Source: DATKCF01 sp035513345 (GTDB lineage Bacteria > Gemmatimonadota > Gemmatimonadetes > Longimicrobiales > RSA9). From it: 64,000 bases of DNA. The notes under the pieces are model-generated. The model was not told the origin of the DNA, did no database searches, and worked only from the letters and a program-made list of their open reading frames with translations. The stretch's first letter is position 1. Every line of letters starts with the position of its first letter. Below are positions 45,842-54,728 of the stretch, one piece after another. Location: assembly GCA_035513345.1 (NCBI GenBank), contig DATKCF010000039.1, forward strand, positions 1-64,000, read 5' to 3'. Made by a program: the position numbers and the translations under genes.

Positions 45842-47674
45842 GTGAGCCGTGACGTGCGCTCCGGCCGGTTTCTGGATCTCTACATCATGGAAACGCGGGA
45901 GCATCTGCAGCTCCTGACGCGAAGCATACTCGCGCTCGAGCGAGGCGAGCTATCGGCAGTCGAGGAGGCCTTCCGGGCAGCGCACACGATCAAGGGTCTG
46001 GCGGGGGCGATGGGGCACCGGACGGCCGCGGACACCGCGCACCGTCTGGAGGACACGCTGAGCGGTGTACGCGATGGCGGGTTCGTCGATTCCGTTCTGA
46101 CGGACGGGCTGCTCGCGGCGATCGACGGGCTGGAGGCGGCGATCGAAACGGCGCTGCGGGGCGGTGATGTCGAGGAAGAGGAGTCGTCGCCTGAAGTTTC
46201 TTCCACCGCTGGTGAACCGGAGGTGGCCGCCTCGCCGACGACTGTACCCGACGGAACCGCGCACCTGCTTGTAGTCCGGCTGTCGAACGATGCGGTCATG
46301 CCCGAAGCGCGTGCGGAACTGATCCGGAGAGCCGTGATCAGCCGGGACGGCGTGCTGGGAGTGTGGCCATCGGCTGGCGAGCCCGTGAGGGGCGTGCTGT
46401 ACGTGTTCCTGTCGGCAGGGTCGGACGCGGGCGGAGTGGAGTTTTCTGTCCGGGCGGTGGGCGACGTAGCGGCGGTGACTCTGGATGCGTGGTCGGGTGG
46501 CGAGCCGTCCGAGTTGCGGCCGGCGCCGAAGGAGGCGAAGTCGACCACGCGCGACACGAGTCATGCGCGCTCGATGTCAGTCCGAGTCGATCGCGGGCGT
46601 CTGGACGAGATGGCCGAAGGCATAGCGGAGCTTTCGGTCCTGCACGCGCGGGCCGCCCAGTCGGGCGAGCAGTTGACGAGCTACCGAGCCACCACCGTGC
46701 TGGCGTCGCTTCAGCGGATCATCCTCGAACTGCGACTGGTGCCCGTGTCGACTGCGCTCGACCGCGTGGCGAGGCTGGTCCGTGACGCGTCGCGCGCGGC
46801 GAGCAAGGAGATCGACTTCGAGGTGACGGGCGGCGAGATCGAGCTGGATCAGGCGGTTCTGGATGCGATGGTCGATCCGCTTGTACACCTCCTGCGGAAC
46901 GCGGTCGATCACGGGATCGAGCGTCCGGAGTCGAGGGAAACGTCGAACAAGACGAGGCGAGGCACGATCCGCGTCGAGGTGTCACGGGAAGGGAACAGCG
47001 TGCGCATGCTGGTGATCGACGATGGGCGTGGTGTAGACACGGACGCGGTGGCGGCCCGGGGCAGGGAGCTGGGGCTTCTGGCTGCGGACGCGGGCGCAGC
47101 GAGCGAGGAGGAGATCCTGCGGCTGCTGTTCCACGCAGGCTTCTCGACGGCCCGGAAGGTGACGGAGTTGTCGGGCCGTGGCGTGGGTCTGGATGTGGTG
47201 GCTGGCCGGATCAGGGGTCTGGGTGGTTCGATCGAGATGAGAACCCGCAGCGGTCAGGGCACGACGTTCACGCTGCGAGTGCCCGTCACGCTTTCGCTGG
47301 CGCACTCATTGAGAGTGGCAGTGGGTGGGGAGGAGTACGCGCTGCCGATCACACACGTGAATGAGGTCATCCCGCTGGAGGGACCGAACGCCGATGCATG
47401 GCGAACGGGCACGGTGACGGTCCGGGACGAAGCGGTTTCGCTTGTCGATCTCGGCCGGGTACTCGGTGCTGCGTCGGGGTCACCGTCGGCGGCGGTCGTC
47501 GCGGAACTCGGAGAGCGCCGTGTCGCCCTGGCGGTGGACCGCGTGATCGGCCACGAGCAGATCGTGGTCAAGCCGTTCGATGCGCCGGTCGGGACGCTGC
47601 CTGTATTCTCGGGTGCGACGATTCTGGCGGACGGGCGGCCAGCTCTTCTAATCGACCCGCTGAGCATGCTTTGA
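45842..47674 (+). CDS. cheA: CheA chemotaxis histidine kinase
   Basis: A 610-residue kinase. P1 (Hpt) carries the phospho-accepting His48 in AAHTIKGLAGAMG. A P2-like regulator-binding domain covers about 140-215 (HLLVVRLSNDAVMPEARAEL). P3 dimerisation is near 250-300 (SVRVDRGRLDEMAEGIAELS). The P4 ATPase has the N-box HLLRNAVDHGIERPE, G1 LVIDDGRGVDTDAVA, and G2 LSGRGVGLDVVAGRIRGLGG. P5 is CheW-like (VAVGGEEYALPITHVNEVIPL). All catalytic motifs are intact. Start GTG 45842. It lies seven bases after cheY and two before cheC. Confidence 0.95.
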   Translation: MSRDVRSGRFLDLYIMETREHLQLLTRSILALERGELSAVEEAFRAAHTIKGLAGAMGHRTAADTAHRLEDTLSGVRDGGFVDSVLTDGLLAAIDGLEAAIETALRGGDVEEEESSPEVSSTAGEPEVAASPTTVPDGTAHLLVVRLSNDAVMPEARAELIRRAVISRDGVLGVWPSAGEPVRGVLYVFLSAGSDAGGVEFSVRAVGDVAAVTLDAWSGGEPSELRPAPKEAKSTTRDTSHARSMSVRVDRGRLDEMAEGIAELSVLHARAAQSGEQLTSYRATTVLASLQRIILELRLVPVSTALDRVARLVRDASRAASKEIDFEVTGGEIELDQAVLDAMVDPLVHLLRNAVDHGIERPESRETSNKTRRGTIRVEVSREGNSVRMLVIDDGRGVDTDAVAARGRELGLLAADAGAASEEEILRLLFHAGFSTARKVTELSGRGVGLDVVAGRIRGLGGSIEMRTRSGQGTTFTLRVPVTLSLAHSLRVAVGGEEYALPITHVNEVIPLEGPNADAWRTGTVTVRDEAVSLVDLGRVLGAASGSPSAAVVAELGERRVALAVDRVIGHEQIVVKPFDAPVGTLPVFSGATILADGRPALLIDPLSML

Positions 47675-47676
47675 CG

Positions 47677-48294
47677 ATGGATCCGCGGCGCCTGACCGAC
47701 CTGCACCTGGACGCGCTGCGAGAGACGGCCAACATTGGCGCCGGTCACGCGGCGACGGCGCTTTCGCGGTTGACAGGCAAGCGGGTGATGGTCAGCGTGC
47801 CGGAGGTCAGTGTACTGCCGCTCGAGCAGGTCGGCGGCATGCTCGGCGATCCGGGCGACGTCGTTTCGGCTGTGATCGTGAAGGTCGAAGGCGATGTGCA
47901 GGGAAGGACGCTCCAGGTGTTCGAGGGAACGACGGCGGCGAAGCTCGTCTCGTACCTGCTGAACATGCGAGAGCCGGAGTTCCCGGCGGGATTCGGCGAT
48001 CTCGAGAGGTCCGCAGTCAAGGAGATCGGCAACGTGATCGTCGGTGCGTACCTGAACGCATTGGCAGAGTTCACGGGACTGTCGATCACCATCTCGGTAC
48101 CGGCGTTCGCAATCGATATGGCCGCGGCGATCCTGATGACGAGCTACCTGAACTTCGGGAGCGAAGATGACTACGTATTGTCGATCAGCACGAGTCTCGG
48201 AGTGGATGGAGTGGAAGATCTGAGCGCCCACTTTCTGTTGATTCCCGACGAGGACTCGCTGAACAGGATCCTGCATGCGTTGAACGTTGCGTGA
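47677..48294 (+). CDS. cheC: CheC-type CheY-P phosphatase
   Basis: A 205-residue CheC/FliY/CheX-family protein with both active-site motifs, DALRETANIGAGHAATALS and SAVKEIGNVIVGAYLNALAEFTG (each Glu-x2-Asn). It would dephosphorylate CheY-P and bind CheD, which is also in this operon. The ATG at 47677 follows the cheA stop by two bases; the longer reading frame upstream is out of phase with cheA and is not used. Its stop overlaps the next start (TGATG). Confidence 0.92.
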   Translation: MDPRRLTDLHLDALRETANIGAGHAATALSRLTGKRVMVSVPEVSVLPLEQVGGMLGDPGDVVSAVIVKVEGDVQGRTLQVFEGTTAAKLVSYLLNMREPEFPAGFGDLERSAVKEIGNVIVGAYLNALAEFTGLSITISVPAFAIDMAAAILMTSYLNFGSEDDYVLSISTSLGVDGVEDLSAHFLLIPDEDSLNRILHALNVA

Positions 48295-51017
48295 TGGTAA
48301 CGGGAGCCGAGGCTGGACCCCTGGCAGCGCTTCCCTGGACGGACCGGCCGGCAGGCACGGACAAGGCCAGGAGCGGGTCGCCGCGGTCGGACCGCGACAC
48401 ATCGATCCTCAGGAACCTGGTCCGGCGCATACCGGCGAACGACGCGGCGGCCCACAACAATCTCGGCGTCGTCTTCTACAGTAAGGGACTGTACGGCGAA
48501 GCCGCGCAACAGTTCGAGCGAGCGCTCGCCCTGGACCCACGCATGGCGGTCGGGGAGCGGAACCTCCAGATCGTCTATTTCGCAACGGACCACTTCGACA
48601 GGACGCTTCACGGTCTGCAGCTTCGACTGGAGGCGGATCCGGACGACACGGAGAGCCGCCTGCGGCTGGCGAAGATGCTGCTGTTCGGCGGGGACGCGAA
48701 CGCCGCGTTGCGTGAACTGAAGCGGCTGTCATTCCAGCGATCCGACGATCCTGCGGTGTTGCGGTGGGTGGCGAGAGCGCACGTGCGGATGGGAGAGCTG
48801 GACGCGGCGCTCAGCGCGCTTTTCGAGGCGGCGGAGCGGGCGCCGTCGGATGCGGGTGTCGCGGCGCAGATCGGCGAGTTGTTCTACCTGCGTGGTGCGC
48901 CGGAGGAGGCGATGACGTGGCTCGAGCGAGCCATCCGGCTGGACGACACCATGGCCAGCGCTCACCACCTTCTGGCGTTCGTGTGCGGGGAGCTTGGTCA
49001 TGACAAGCGGGCGGGCCGGCACGCGGCGCGCGCGGCCGAGTTGGTTCCGAGCTACGCGAAGATGGAGAAGAGCCTTTCTCTCGACGGCCACAGCGAGGCC
49101 CGCTACGCCGAACTGATCGGGGACCGTCCGCATCGGCCGGACGTAGCGCATGGCGGCGGCCTGATCCACTACAATCTGGGTCTGGCGTTGCGGCAGAAGG
49201 GCTTGTACGAGGATGCGCTGCGCGAATTGAAGGTGGCTGTCGAGCGGGGCGAGGACCGCTACCTCGTGCGGCAGGCACAGGCCGAGGTAATGCTGTTGCG
49301 CGAGAGCGGTGAGTCGGCGATCACGCTGTACCGCGAACTGATAGAGGAAGAGCCGGCCAGCCCGAAGCTCTGGAACGAGCTTGGCGTTGCGTACCACCAG
49401 ATCGGCGACCTGGCCGAAGCGGCGCGTTCATACGAGCACTCGCTGAGCCTCGATCCGACATACGCTCTGGCCTGGAACAACCTGGGTGTCGTGCGCCACC
49501 ACAGGGGCTACCCGGCGGCGGATGAAGCACTGGAGTCAGCGCTCGAGGCGGGTCGTTCACTGGCCGAAATCTGGCGCAACCTGGGCTGGCTGCACCATGT
49601 GCTGCGGGCGTGGCCGAATGCGGAGCTGGCGTATCGGAAGGCTCTGGATGCGGACGCACGGCTGGCGTCGGGGTGGACGGGTCTGGGGATGTTGCTGCTG
49701 GAGCGAGGCGAGACGGAGGCTGCGGCGACGGCGTTGGCGAGGGCGATCGAGTGTGACGCCGATCTGCCCGAAGCGCACTATCACTACGCGTTCGCGCTGT
49801 CCGCATCGGGCGACTATCCGGGCGCGTTGCGCGAGACGAGCCGGGCCCTCGAGTTGAGCCCGTACATCACGTTCCCGCGGTTCCAGCTCCTGATCGACCT
49901 TCAGTTCGAGGATGCGGCGGTGCCGGCGCCGGAACTGGACATCGGCGCGCGTGTTCATGGCGGCGAGATGATCGAGGACTTCGATCTCGACATGGATGAC
50001 ATCGATCTCGCGCTGGCGGCCGTTGACGCGGACGTACCGCAGGTGTCTGTGGATCCGGAAGCGCTGGCGCCGTCTCGGCCCGCATCGATCGAGTGGCTTG
50101 CGGCGGCTCGGACGGCACTGAACGGCGGGCAGTATGCGGAAGCGATGTCTGACATTCAGCGCGCGTCGGCGCTGGGCGCGAACCGGATCGAGACGCGTCT
50201 GCTGCAGGGGGAGATTCTGCTGTCGGCTGGCGCAGCGGGCGAGGCAGTGGAGCGGTTCGATGAGGTGCTGGCGGATCTCGATCACGCCGCGGACCCACGT
50301 GACGCGGGTGTCGATACGAACGACGTCCGGTGCCGCGCGCTGGCAGGTCTGGCCCGGTCGCGGCTCGAGCTGCGACGTGCGGATGGCGCGGTCGAAGCGG
50401 CGGAGCGATGGCTGGCGCTTGCGCCGGGTGATACGGGCGCCATCGCGGTGCTGGCGGACGCGCTGGAGGAGAAGGGCGAGCCGCGACGAGCGGCGCGCGT
50501 TCTCGAGGCAGCGCTGACACAATCGCCGGACCGGCCCGAGCTGGTGACGCGGCTGGGATCCGCGTACATCGCGAGCGGTGAGCTCGAGCGGGCCGAGCGT
50601 ACGCTGCGAAGCGCGATCGCGGGGAACGAGCGGCTGCCTGCGGCCCGGGCGGCACTCGGCCGTCTGCTCACGGTCATGGGCCGGACAGCCGAGGCGGAAC
50701 GGGAGTACCAGGCCGCGCTCGAGGCGATACCCAGCTTCACGGCGGCGGCGACGGGACTTGCGGACCTGCTGGTCGAGCAGGGGAGGGCCGATGACGCGAT
50801 CGATGTGATCACGACGTTTCTGGATGTCGATCCGTACAATCTGGCAGGGCTGACCCGGCTGGGCGACATTCTGTGGGAGTCGGGGCGGCAGAAGGAAGCG
50901 GGTGTGGCTTACCGTCGGGTGCTTCGTTTCGACCCGGGCCACGAGGCAGCGCTGACAGGACTGGAACGGCTGGAGCCGGCGAGGTGGGCGTTGGTGCCCG
51001 CTCGCCATGGGGCGTGA
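48294..51017 (+). CDS. Large TPR-repeat protein
   Basis: A 907-residue protein built from roughly fifteen or more tetratricopeptide repeats, for example NDAAAHNNLGVVFYSKGLYGEAAQQFERALALDPR, GGLIHYNLGLALRQKGLYEDALRELKVAVERG and PKLWNELGVAYHQIGDLAEAARSYEHSLSLDP. An acidic break (EDFDLDMDDIDLALAAVDADV, about 558-578) splits it into two arrays. No signal peptide, so a cytoplasmic scaffold is likely. The start may be ATG 48294 or the adjacent GTG 48291. Its position between CheC and the DUF4388 protein suggests a role in assembling this sensory system. Exact partners are unknown. Confidence 0.88.
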   Translation: MVTGAEAGPLAALPWTDRPAGTDKARSGSPRSDRDTSILRNLVRRIPANDAAAHNNLGVVFYSKGLYGEAAQQFERALALDPRMAVGERNLQIVYFATDHFDRTLHGLQLRLEADPDDTESRLRLAKMLLFGGDANAALRELKRLSFQRSDDPAVLRWVARAHVRMGELDAALSALFEAAERAPSDAGVAAQIGELFYLRGAPEEAMTWLERAIRLDDTMASAHHLLAFVCGELGHDKRAGRHAARAAELVPSYAKMEKSLSLDGHSEARYAELIGDRPHRPDVAHGGGLIHYNLGLALRQKGLYEDALRELKVAVERGEDRYLVRQAQAEVMLLRESGESAITLYRELIEEEPASPKLWNELGVAYHQIGDLAEAARSYEHSLSLDPTYALAWNNLGVVRHHRGYPAADEALESALEAGRSLAEIWRNLGWLHHVLRAWPNAELAYRKALDADARLASGWTGLGMLLLERGETEAAATALARAIECDADLPEAHYHYAFALSASGDYPGALRETSRALELSPYITFPRFQLLIDLQFEDAAVPAPELDIGARVHGGEMIEDFDLDMDDIDLALAAVDADVPQVSVDPEALAPSRPASIEWLAAARTALNGGQYAEAMSDIQRASALGANRIETRLLQGEILLSAGAAGEAVERFDEVLADLDHAADPRDAGVDTNDVRCRALAGLARSRLELRRADGAVEAAERWLALAPGDTGAIAVLADALEEKGEPRRAARVLEAALTQSPDRPELVTRLGSAYIASGELERAERTLRSAIAGNERLPAARAALGRLLTVMGRTAEAEREYQAALEAIPSFTAAATGLADLLVEQGRADDAIDVITTFLDVDPYNLAGLTRLGDILWESGRQKEAGVAYRRVLRFDPGHEAALTGLERLEPARWALVPARHGA

Positions 51018-51033
51018 CCGGGAACAGGAACCG

Positions 51034-52161
51034 ATGGCTATCGAGGGACCGCTTCGCGAACTCGGCATTGCCGATGTCCTCCAGCTCCTGGAGCTGGCGG
51101 GGAAGACAGGCGTGCTGACAGTTCGGTCGGAGCGGATGAACGACGAAGCGATCGTTCATTTCAGCCGTGGCGAGATCGTGTTCGCGGTACGTCGCCGATC
51201 GACACGTCGGCTGGGCCAGCTGTTGCTGCGAGCGGGCAAGCTGACGCGGTCGGATCTGGACCTATCGCTGGAACAGCAGCGGCAGGATCCGACGAAGCGC
51301 CTCGCGGAGATCCTGCTCGACATGGCGGTCGTGGACGAGACGGAGCTTGCCCGGCAGCTCCGGTTTCAGATGGAAGAGACCGTTTACGAGTTGATGGCGT
51401 GGGACGAGGGCTACTTCAAGTTCGAGGAGCGCGCGGAGATCGCGTCGCAGCGGCTGCTCGCGCGAGTGCGGGTCGATACGCTGCTCATGGAAGGCGCACG
51501 CCGGCTCGACGAGTGGTCCCGACTGGAATCGAAGGTACCGAGCCCGGAGGCGGTGCCCGCGCTGGCGTCTGCGAGCGAACGGGATGTTACGCCGCTCGAA
51601 CTATCGGCCGAAGAATGGGAAGTACTGGCGGAAGTGGATGGTGAACGCGACGTGCGCCAGATCGCGGCGGATCTGGGCCGGAGTTCGTTCGACATTGGCA
51701 AGACACTGTACGGCCTCGTGGCCGCGGGCATCGTGCAGGTGCAGGAAAAGCACGAGCGGATGCCCGAAGAGTTGTTGCGCCGGTCGATGGCAGAGGTGAA
51801 CGAGCTGCTTTCGGCAGGGCAGACGGAACGGGCGCGCAAGCTTGCAGCCGATCTGGAGTCGGCGCATCCCGACCGGGCTGACCTCGCGGTGCTCATCGGC
51901 CGCGTGCTGGCGACGCAGGGCCGGATGCGGGCCGCGGCTGAAGCGTTCTCGCGCGCCGCCGGACTGGACCCGCTGTCCGCCGAGGCACACTATGAACTCG
52001 GCTTCGCCGCGGTCCGGACCGGCGACTTCGAGCGCGGCACGAAGGCGTGGGATACTTTCGTGCGGCTGACTCAGGACGCGGACGAGCGGCAAACGGTCAC
52101 GAACGCGTTGAGCGCGGCACGCACACTTTCACAGGTTCTCGACAGGACGTCCAAGCGCTGA
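51034..52161 (+). CDS. DUF4388 (PatA-N-like) plus TPR protein, first paralogue
   Basis: A 375-residue protein. The N-terminal DUF4388 module (MAIEGPLRELGIADVLQLLELAGKTGVLTVRS ... IVHFSRGEIVFAVRR) is followed by a helical middle (RLGQLLLRAGKLTRSDLDLSLEQQ, ETVYELMAWDEGYFKFEER), a winged-helix-like segment (EEWEVLAEVDGERDVRQIAADLGRSSFDIGKTLYGLVAAGIVQV) and C-terminal TPRs. The start at 51034 is set by its paralogue at 56442, which begins MAIKGSLREAS; an ATG at 51007 is upstream. DUF4388 occurs in gliding, pilus-regulation and two-component proteins, but its function is not known. Confidence 0.88.
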   Translation: MAIEGPLRELGIADVLQLLELAGKTGVLTVRSERMNDEAIVHFSRGEIVFAVRRRSTRRLGQLLLRAGKLTRSDLDLSLEQQRQDPTKRLAEILLDMAVVDETELARQLRFQMEETVYELMAWDEGYFKFEERAEIASQRLLARVRVDTLLMEGARRLDEWSRLESKVPSPEAVPALASASERDVTPLELSAEEWEVLAEVDGERDVRQIAADLGRSSFDIGKTLYGLVAAGIVQVQEKHERMPEELLRRSMAEVNELLSAGQTERARKLAADLESAHPDRADLAVLIGRVLATQGRMRAAAEAFSRAAGLDPLSAEAHYELGFAAVRTGDFERGTKAWDTFVRLTQDADERQTVTNALSAARTLSQVLDRTSKR

Positions 52162-53246
52162 TGAAGACACCCGCCCCCGCCGATCTGCACCGCTGGAGCG
52201 AAGAACTCGCGCGCAATCCGGGCTCGCTGGCGTTCCTGCCGCTGGCCAGAGCGTATCGCCGGATGGGCCGTCGCGACCTGGCGTTGCAGCTATGCCTGCG
52301 CGGTCTCGAGCACCATCCGACGCACGTTGAAGCGCACGCGCTTCTTGCACTGTTGTACTTCGAGGCGGGCGAGCGGGCGCGCGCGGCGGACGAATGGGCG
52401 ACGGTCCTTCGTCTGAAGCCGGGCAACTTCGAGGCGCTGCGCGGGATGGGGTTCCGCCACCTCGAGCAGGGGGACATGGGGAAGGCAAGGCAGCATCTGG
52501 AGCGCGCAGCGCTGATCCGTCCCGACGATGCGACCGTACAGGAAGCATTGCGTCTCATCCGGCACCGGGAGTCCGCGCCGGCGCCGGGCCCGCCGGTGCC
52601 ACACTCGCCGGAGCGACGCGCTGTGCAGAGGGCGGCTCCGGTTGCGCCGCCCGTACAACAGAGGCAGGCGACAACACCGCCGACAGTTCCGGCGGCAAGG
52701 CCGGCGTCACGCGCGCCGAACTTGCCACCGGCGGCGCGGGCGCAGCCGCGCATCGAACCGGCGGCGCGTCCGCAGCCCCGCTTCGAACCGGCATGGTGGG
52801 TGGAACCGGATGCGCCGGCGGCGGTGGCGCCTCCCGCGCCGGCTGCGCGGCGTTCGCCCGAGCCGGCGGCGGCGCCACCCGATCCGACGACGCTGTTCGA
52901 GTCGCTGCTGGGCGCGGGTCCGTTGCTTGGCGTTCTGTTGCTCGACCGGCGAGGGCTGATCCTTGCGGGTGGACTGCGGGAGCGGGACGCGTCGACTGCG
53001 GAGGAGCTGGGCGCGAATCTGGGTGGCGCGATCGATGAGGCGATTCGCGCGGTCACACACCTGGAACTGGGCACGTGGCGGGGCCTGACGCTCGAGGCGA
53101 AGCGGGCCGTCCTTCAGATCCGGCCTGTCGGTGCCGGCGCGCTGGTCGTGGTCGTCGCCGAGCGGTCGGCGCCGGCAGGGTGGATCGTACGGGCGGCGGA
53201 CCACGCGGCCGCGCTCGCAGACCGATTCGTCGAGGTCTATTCATGA
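52161..53246 (+). CDS. TPR-proline linker-roadblock/LC7 protein
   Basis: A 361-residue three-part protein. TPR repeats cover about 1-135 (SLAFLPLARAYRRMGRRDLALQLCLRGLEHHPTHVEAHALLALLYFEAG). A Pro/Ala/Arg-rich linker runs from about 135 to 245. A roadblock/LC7-like domain ends it (TLFESLLGAGPLLGVLLLDRRGLILAGGLRERD ... VLQIRPVGAGALVVVVAERSAPAGWIVRAAD). Roadblock domains act as GTPase regulators or adaptors, so it may place a GTPase-activating module on a scaffold next to MglA. TGATG overlap upstream, ATGA overlap downstream. Confidence 0.85.
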   Translation: MKTPAPADLHRWSEELARNPGSLAFLPLARAYRRMGRRDLALQLCLRGLEHHPTHVEAHALLALLYFEAGERARAADEWATVLRLKPGNFEALRGMGFRHLEQGDMGKARQHLERAALIRPDDATVQEALRLIRHRESAPAPGPPVPHSPERRAVQRAAPVAPPVQQRQATTPPTVPAARPASRAPNLPPAARAQPRIEPAARPQPRFEPAWWVEPDAPAAVAPPAPAARRSPEPAAAPPDPTTLFESLLGAGPLLGVLLLDRRGLILAGGLRERDASTAEELGANLGGAIDEAIRAVTHLELGTWRGLTLEAKRAVLQIRPVGAGALVVVVAERSAPAGWIVRAADHAAALADRFVEVYS

Positions 53247-53611
53247 GCGATCCGTTCCGCGACGCCGTGCGTCGCCTGAGCCACGTACCCGGCGTGAGCG
53301 GTGCGATGGTGGTTGACGCGAACGCGGGCGTTGCGGTGGCGGAGGAGCTGACGCCGGAGGTGTCGGGCACGGCGATCGGCGCGCTTGCGGGCGCGCTGTT
53401 CAGCCGGACGTCACAGGCGAGCCTGATGGCCGGGCTCGGCGAGCTTGAAACGGTCCAGCTCGGTGCGGATTCCGGCCACGTCCTGATCGCGGGCGCTGGT
53501 GACCTGATTGTCGTGGCCCTCGTTTCGGATGACGCGCAGATCGGGCGGGTCCGGATGGAGGCGCAGCGGGCGGCGGTAGCGCTGCGTGCAGCCATGGAGC
53601 CGGGCACCTGA
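53243..53611 (+). CDS. Roadblock/LC7-domain protein (MglB-like)
   Basis: A 122-residue stand-alone roadblock domain: LSHVPGVSGAMVVDANAGVAVAEEL, the central helix SGTAIGALAGALFSRTSQAS, and strands LETVQLGADSGHVLIAGAGDLIVVALVSDDAQIGRVRME. Stand-alone roadblock proteins next to MglA act as its GTPase-activating protein (MglB) in Myxococcus and Thermus. Which of the two single-domain roadblocks here is the true MglB cannot be decided. Overlaps both neighbours (ATGA and TGATG). Confidence 0.85.
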   Translation: MSDPFRDAVRRLSHVPGVSGAMVVDANAGVAVAEELTPEVSGTAIGALAGALFSRTSQASLMAGLGELETVQLGADSGHVLIAGAGDLIVVALVSDDAQIGRVRMEAQRAAVALRAAMEPGT

Positions 53612-54105
53612 TGCGTGGCGCTGACCTGTCGAAGCTGGTTGCGGCGTTGCGCGGCCCGATCGAGTTGTTCGTACACGACGCGCGGGTCCGCATCACACTG
53701 CTGGTAACGGGCAGCGGGCAGGTTCTTGCGCAGCACGGATTCACGAGCAGCTACGAAGTCATGAATGTTGCTTCGCTGGCGGCATCGGCGAACGCCGCGT
53801 CGAACGCGCTGGCCGGACTGATGCGGGTCGACGGCTGGAAGCACATGCATCACGCAGGCAGCGAACAGGAGATCTTCCTGGCACCGCTGCGAACGCCGAT
53901 CGAGCAGCTGACGCTGGTCGTGATCTTCGACTCGGCATCGTCGCTCGGCCTGGTGCAGTTCTTCTTCGGTCGCCTGGCGCAGGAGATAGACGCGCTGCCG
54001 GATCTGAGCGGGGCTCGCGGGTCGGAGGACGGGGTGGCGTTCGAACGCGACCTGCAGCGCGGACTCGATCGGATTTTCTCCCCCGAAGGCGGCAGCGAGG
54101 CCTGA
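53611..54105 (+). CDS. Second roadblock-like protein next to mglA
   Basis: A 164-residue protein with a more divergent roadblock-type alpha/beta pattern: RITLLVTGSGQVLAQHGFTSSYEVMNVASLAASANAASNALAGLM and EQEIFLAPLRTPIEQLTLVVIFDSASSLGLVQFFFGRLAQEI. A charged helix (SEDGVAFERDLQRGLDRIFS) closes it. Its stop touches the GTG start of the MglA gene, a position usual for MglB, so it is a good candidate for the cognate activator. The assignment rests on order and fold pattern, not on strong motifs. Confidence 0.75.
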   Translation: MRGADLSKLVAALRGPIELFVHDARVRITLLVTGSGQVLAQHGFTSSYEVMNVASLAASANAASNALAGLMRVDGWKHMHHAGSEQEIFLAPLRTPIEQLTLVVIFDSASSLGLVQFFFGRLAQEIDALPDLSGARGSEDGVAFERDLQRGLDRIFSPEGGSEA

Positions 54106-54717
54106 GTGTCACTCGTCAACTACTCGACCCGCGAGATCACCTGCAAGATCGTCTACTACGGTGCCGGCCGGTCCGGCAAGACGAGCAACCTGCAGTACAT
54201 CCACGCGTTCGCGCCGGAGGATCGGCGAGGCGCGATGGTCTCGCTTGCGACCGAGACGGAGCGCACGCTCTTCTTCGACTTTCTGCCGCTCGACCTGGGT
54301 ACGATCTCGGGATTCAGGACCAGGCTGCAGCTCTACACAGTGCCCGGGCAGGTATACTACGGCGCGACGCGGCGACTGGTCTTGCGCGGCGCGGATGGCG
54401 TGGTGTTCGTCGTGGACTCGCAGCCGGAACGGTTCGACGAGAACTTCGAAAGTTTCCGCAGCCTTCACGAGCATCTGCTCGAGGAAGGCTACGATCCGAA
54501 CGATGTGCCGCTGGTCATCCAGTACAACAAGCGTGACCTGCCGGGTGTGCTGGCGGTGGACGAACTGGAAAACGTCTACAACTTCCGGTCTGTGCCCTCG
54601 TTCAGCGCCGTGGCCGTCGATGGCGAGGGCGTGTTCCCCACGCTGAAGAGTGTAAGCTCACTCGTTCTGCAGAGCCTCTCGCGACGGTTCAGGACGCAGA
54701 GCGGCTCGACGCCGTGA
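54106..54717 (+). CDS. mglA: MglA-type small Ras-like GTPase
   Basis: A 203-residue GTPase. The P-loop is GAGRSGKT (residues 19-26). The PM3 motif reads TVPGQVYYGATRRLVLRGADGVVFVVDS, with Thr in place of the usual Asp as in Myxococcus MglA. The base-specificity motif is NKRDLPG. MglA in its GTP form marks the leading pole and drives gliding or type IV pilus motility; MglB-type roadblocks stimulate hydrolysis. Here it lies directly after three roadblock-containing genes and before a DnaA-like ATPase. Start is GTG 54106, abutting the previous stop. Confidence 0.94.
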   Translation: MSLVNYSTREITCKIVYYGAGRSGKTSNLQYIHAFAPEDRRGAMVSLATETERTLFFDFLPLDLGTISGFRTRLQLYTVPGQVYYGATRRLVLRGADGVVFVVDSQPERFDENFESFRSLHEHLLEEGYDPNDVPLVIQYNKRDLPGVLAVDELENVYNFRSVPSFSAVAVDGEGVFPTLKSVSSLVLQSLSRRFRTQSGSTP

Positions 54718-54728
54718 CGTGACTCGCG

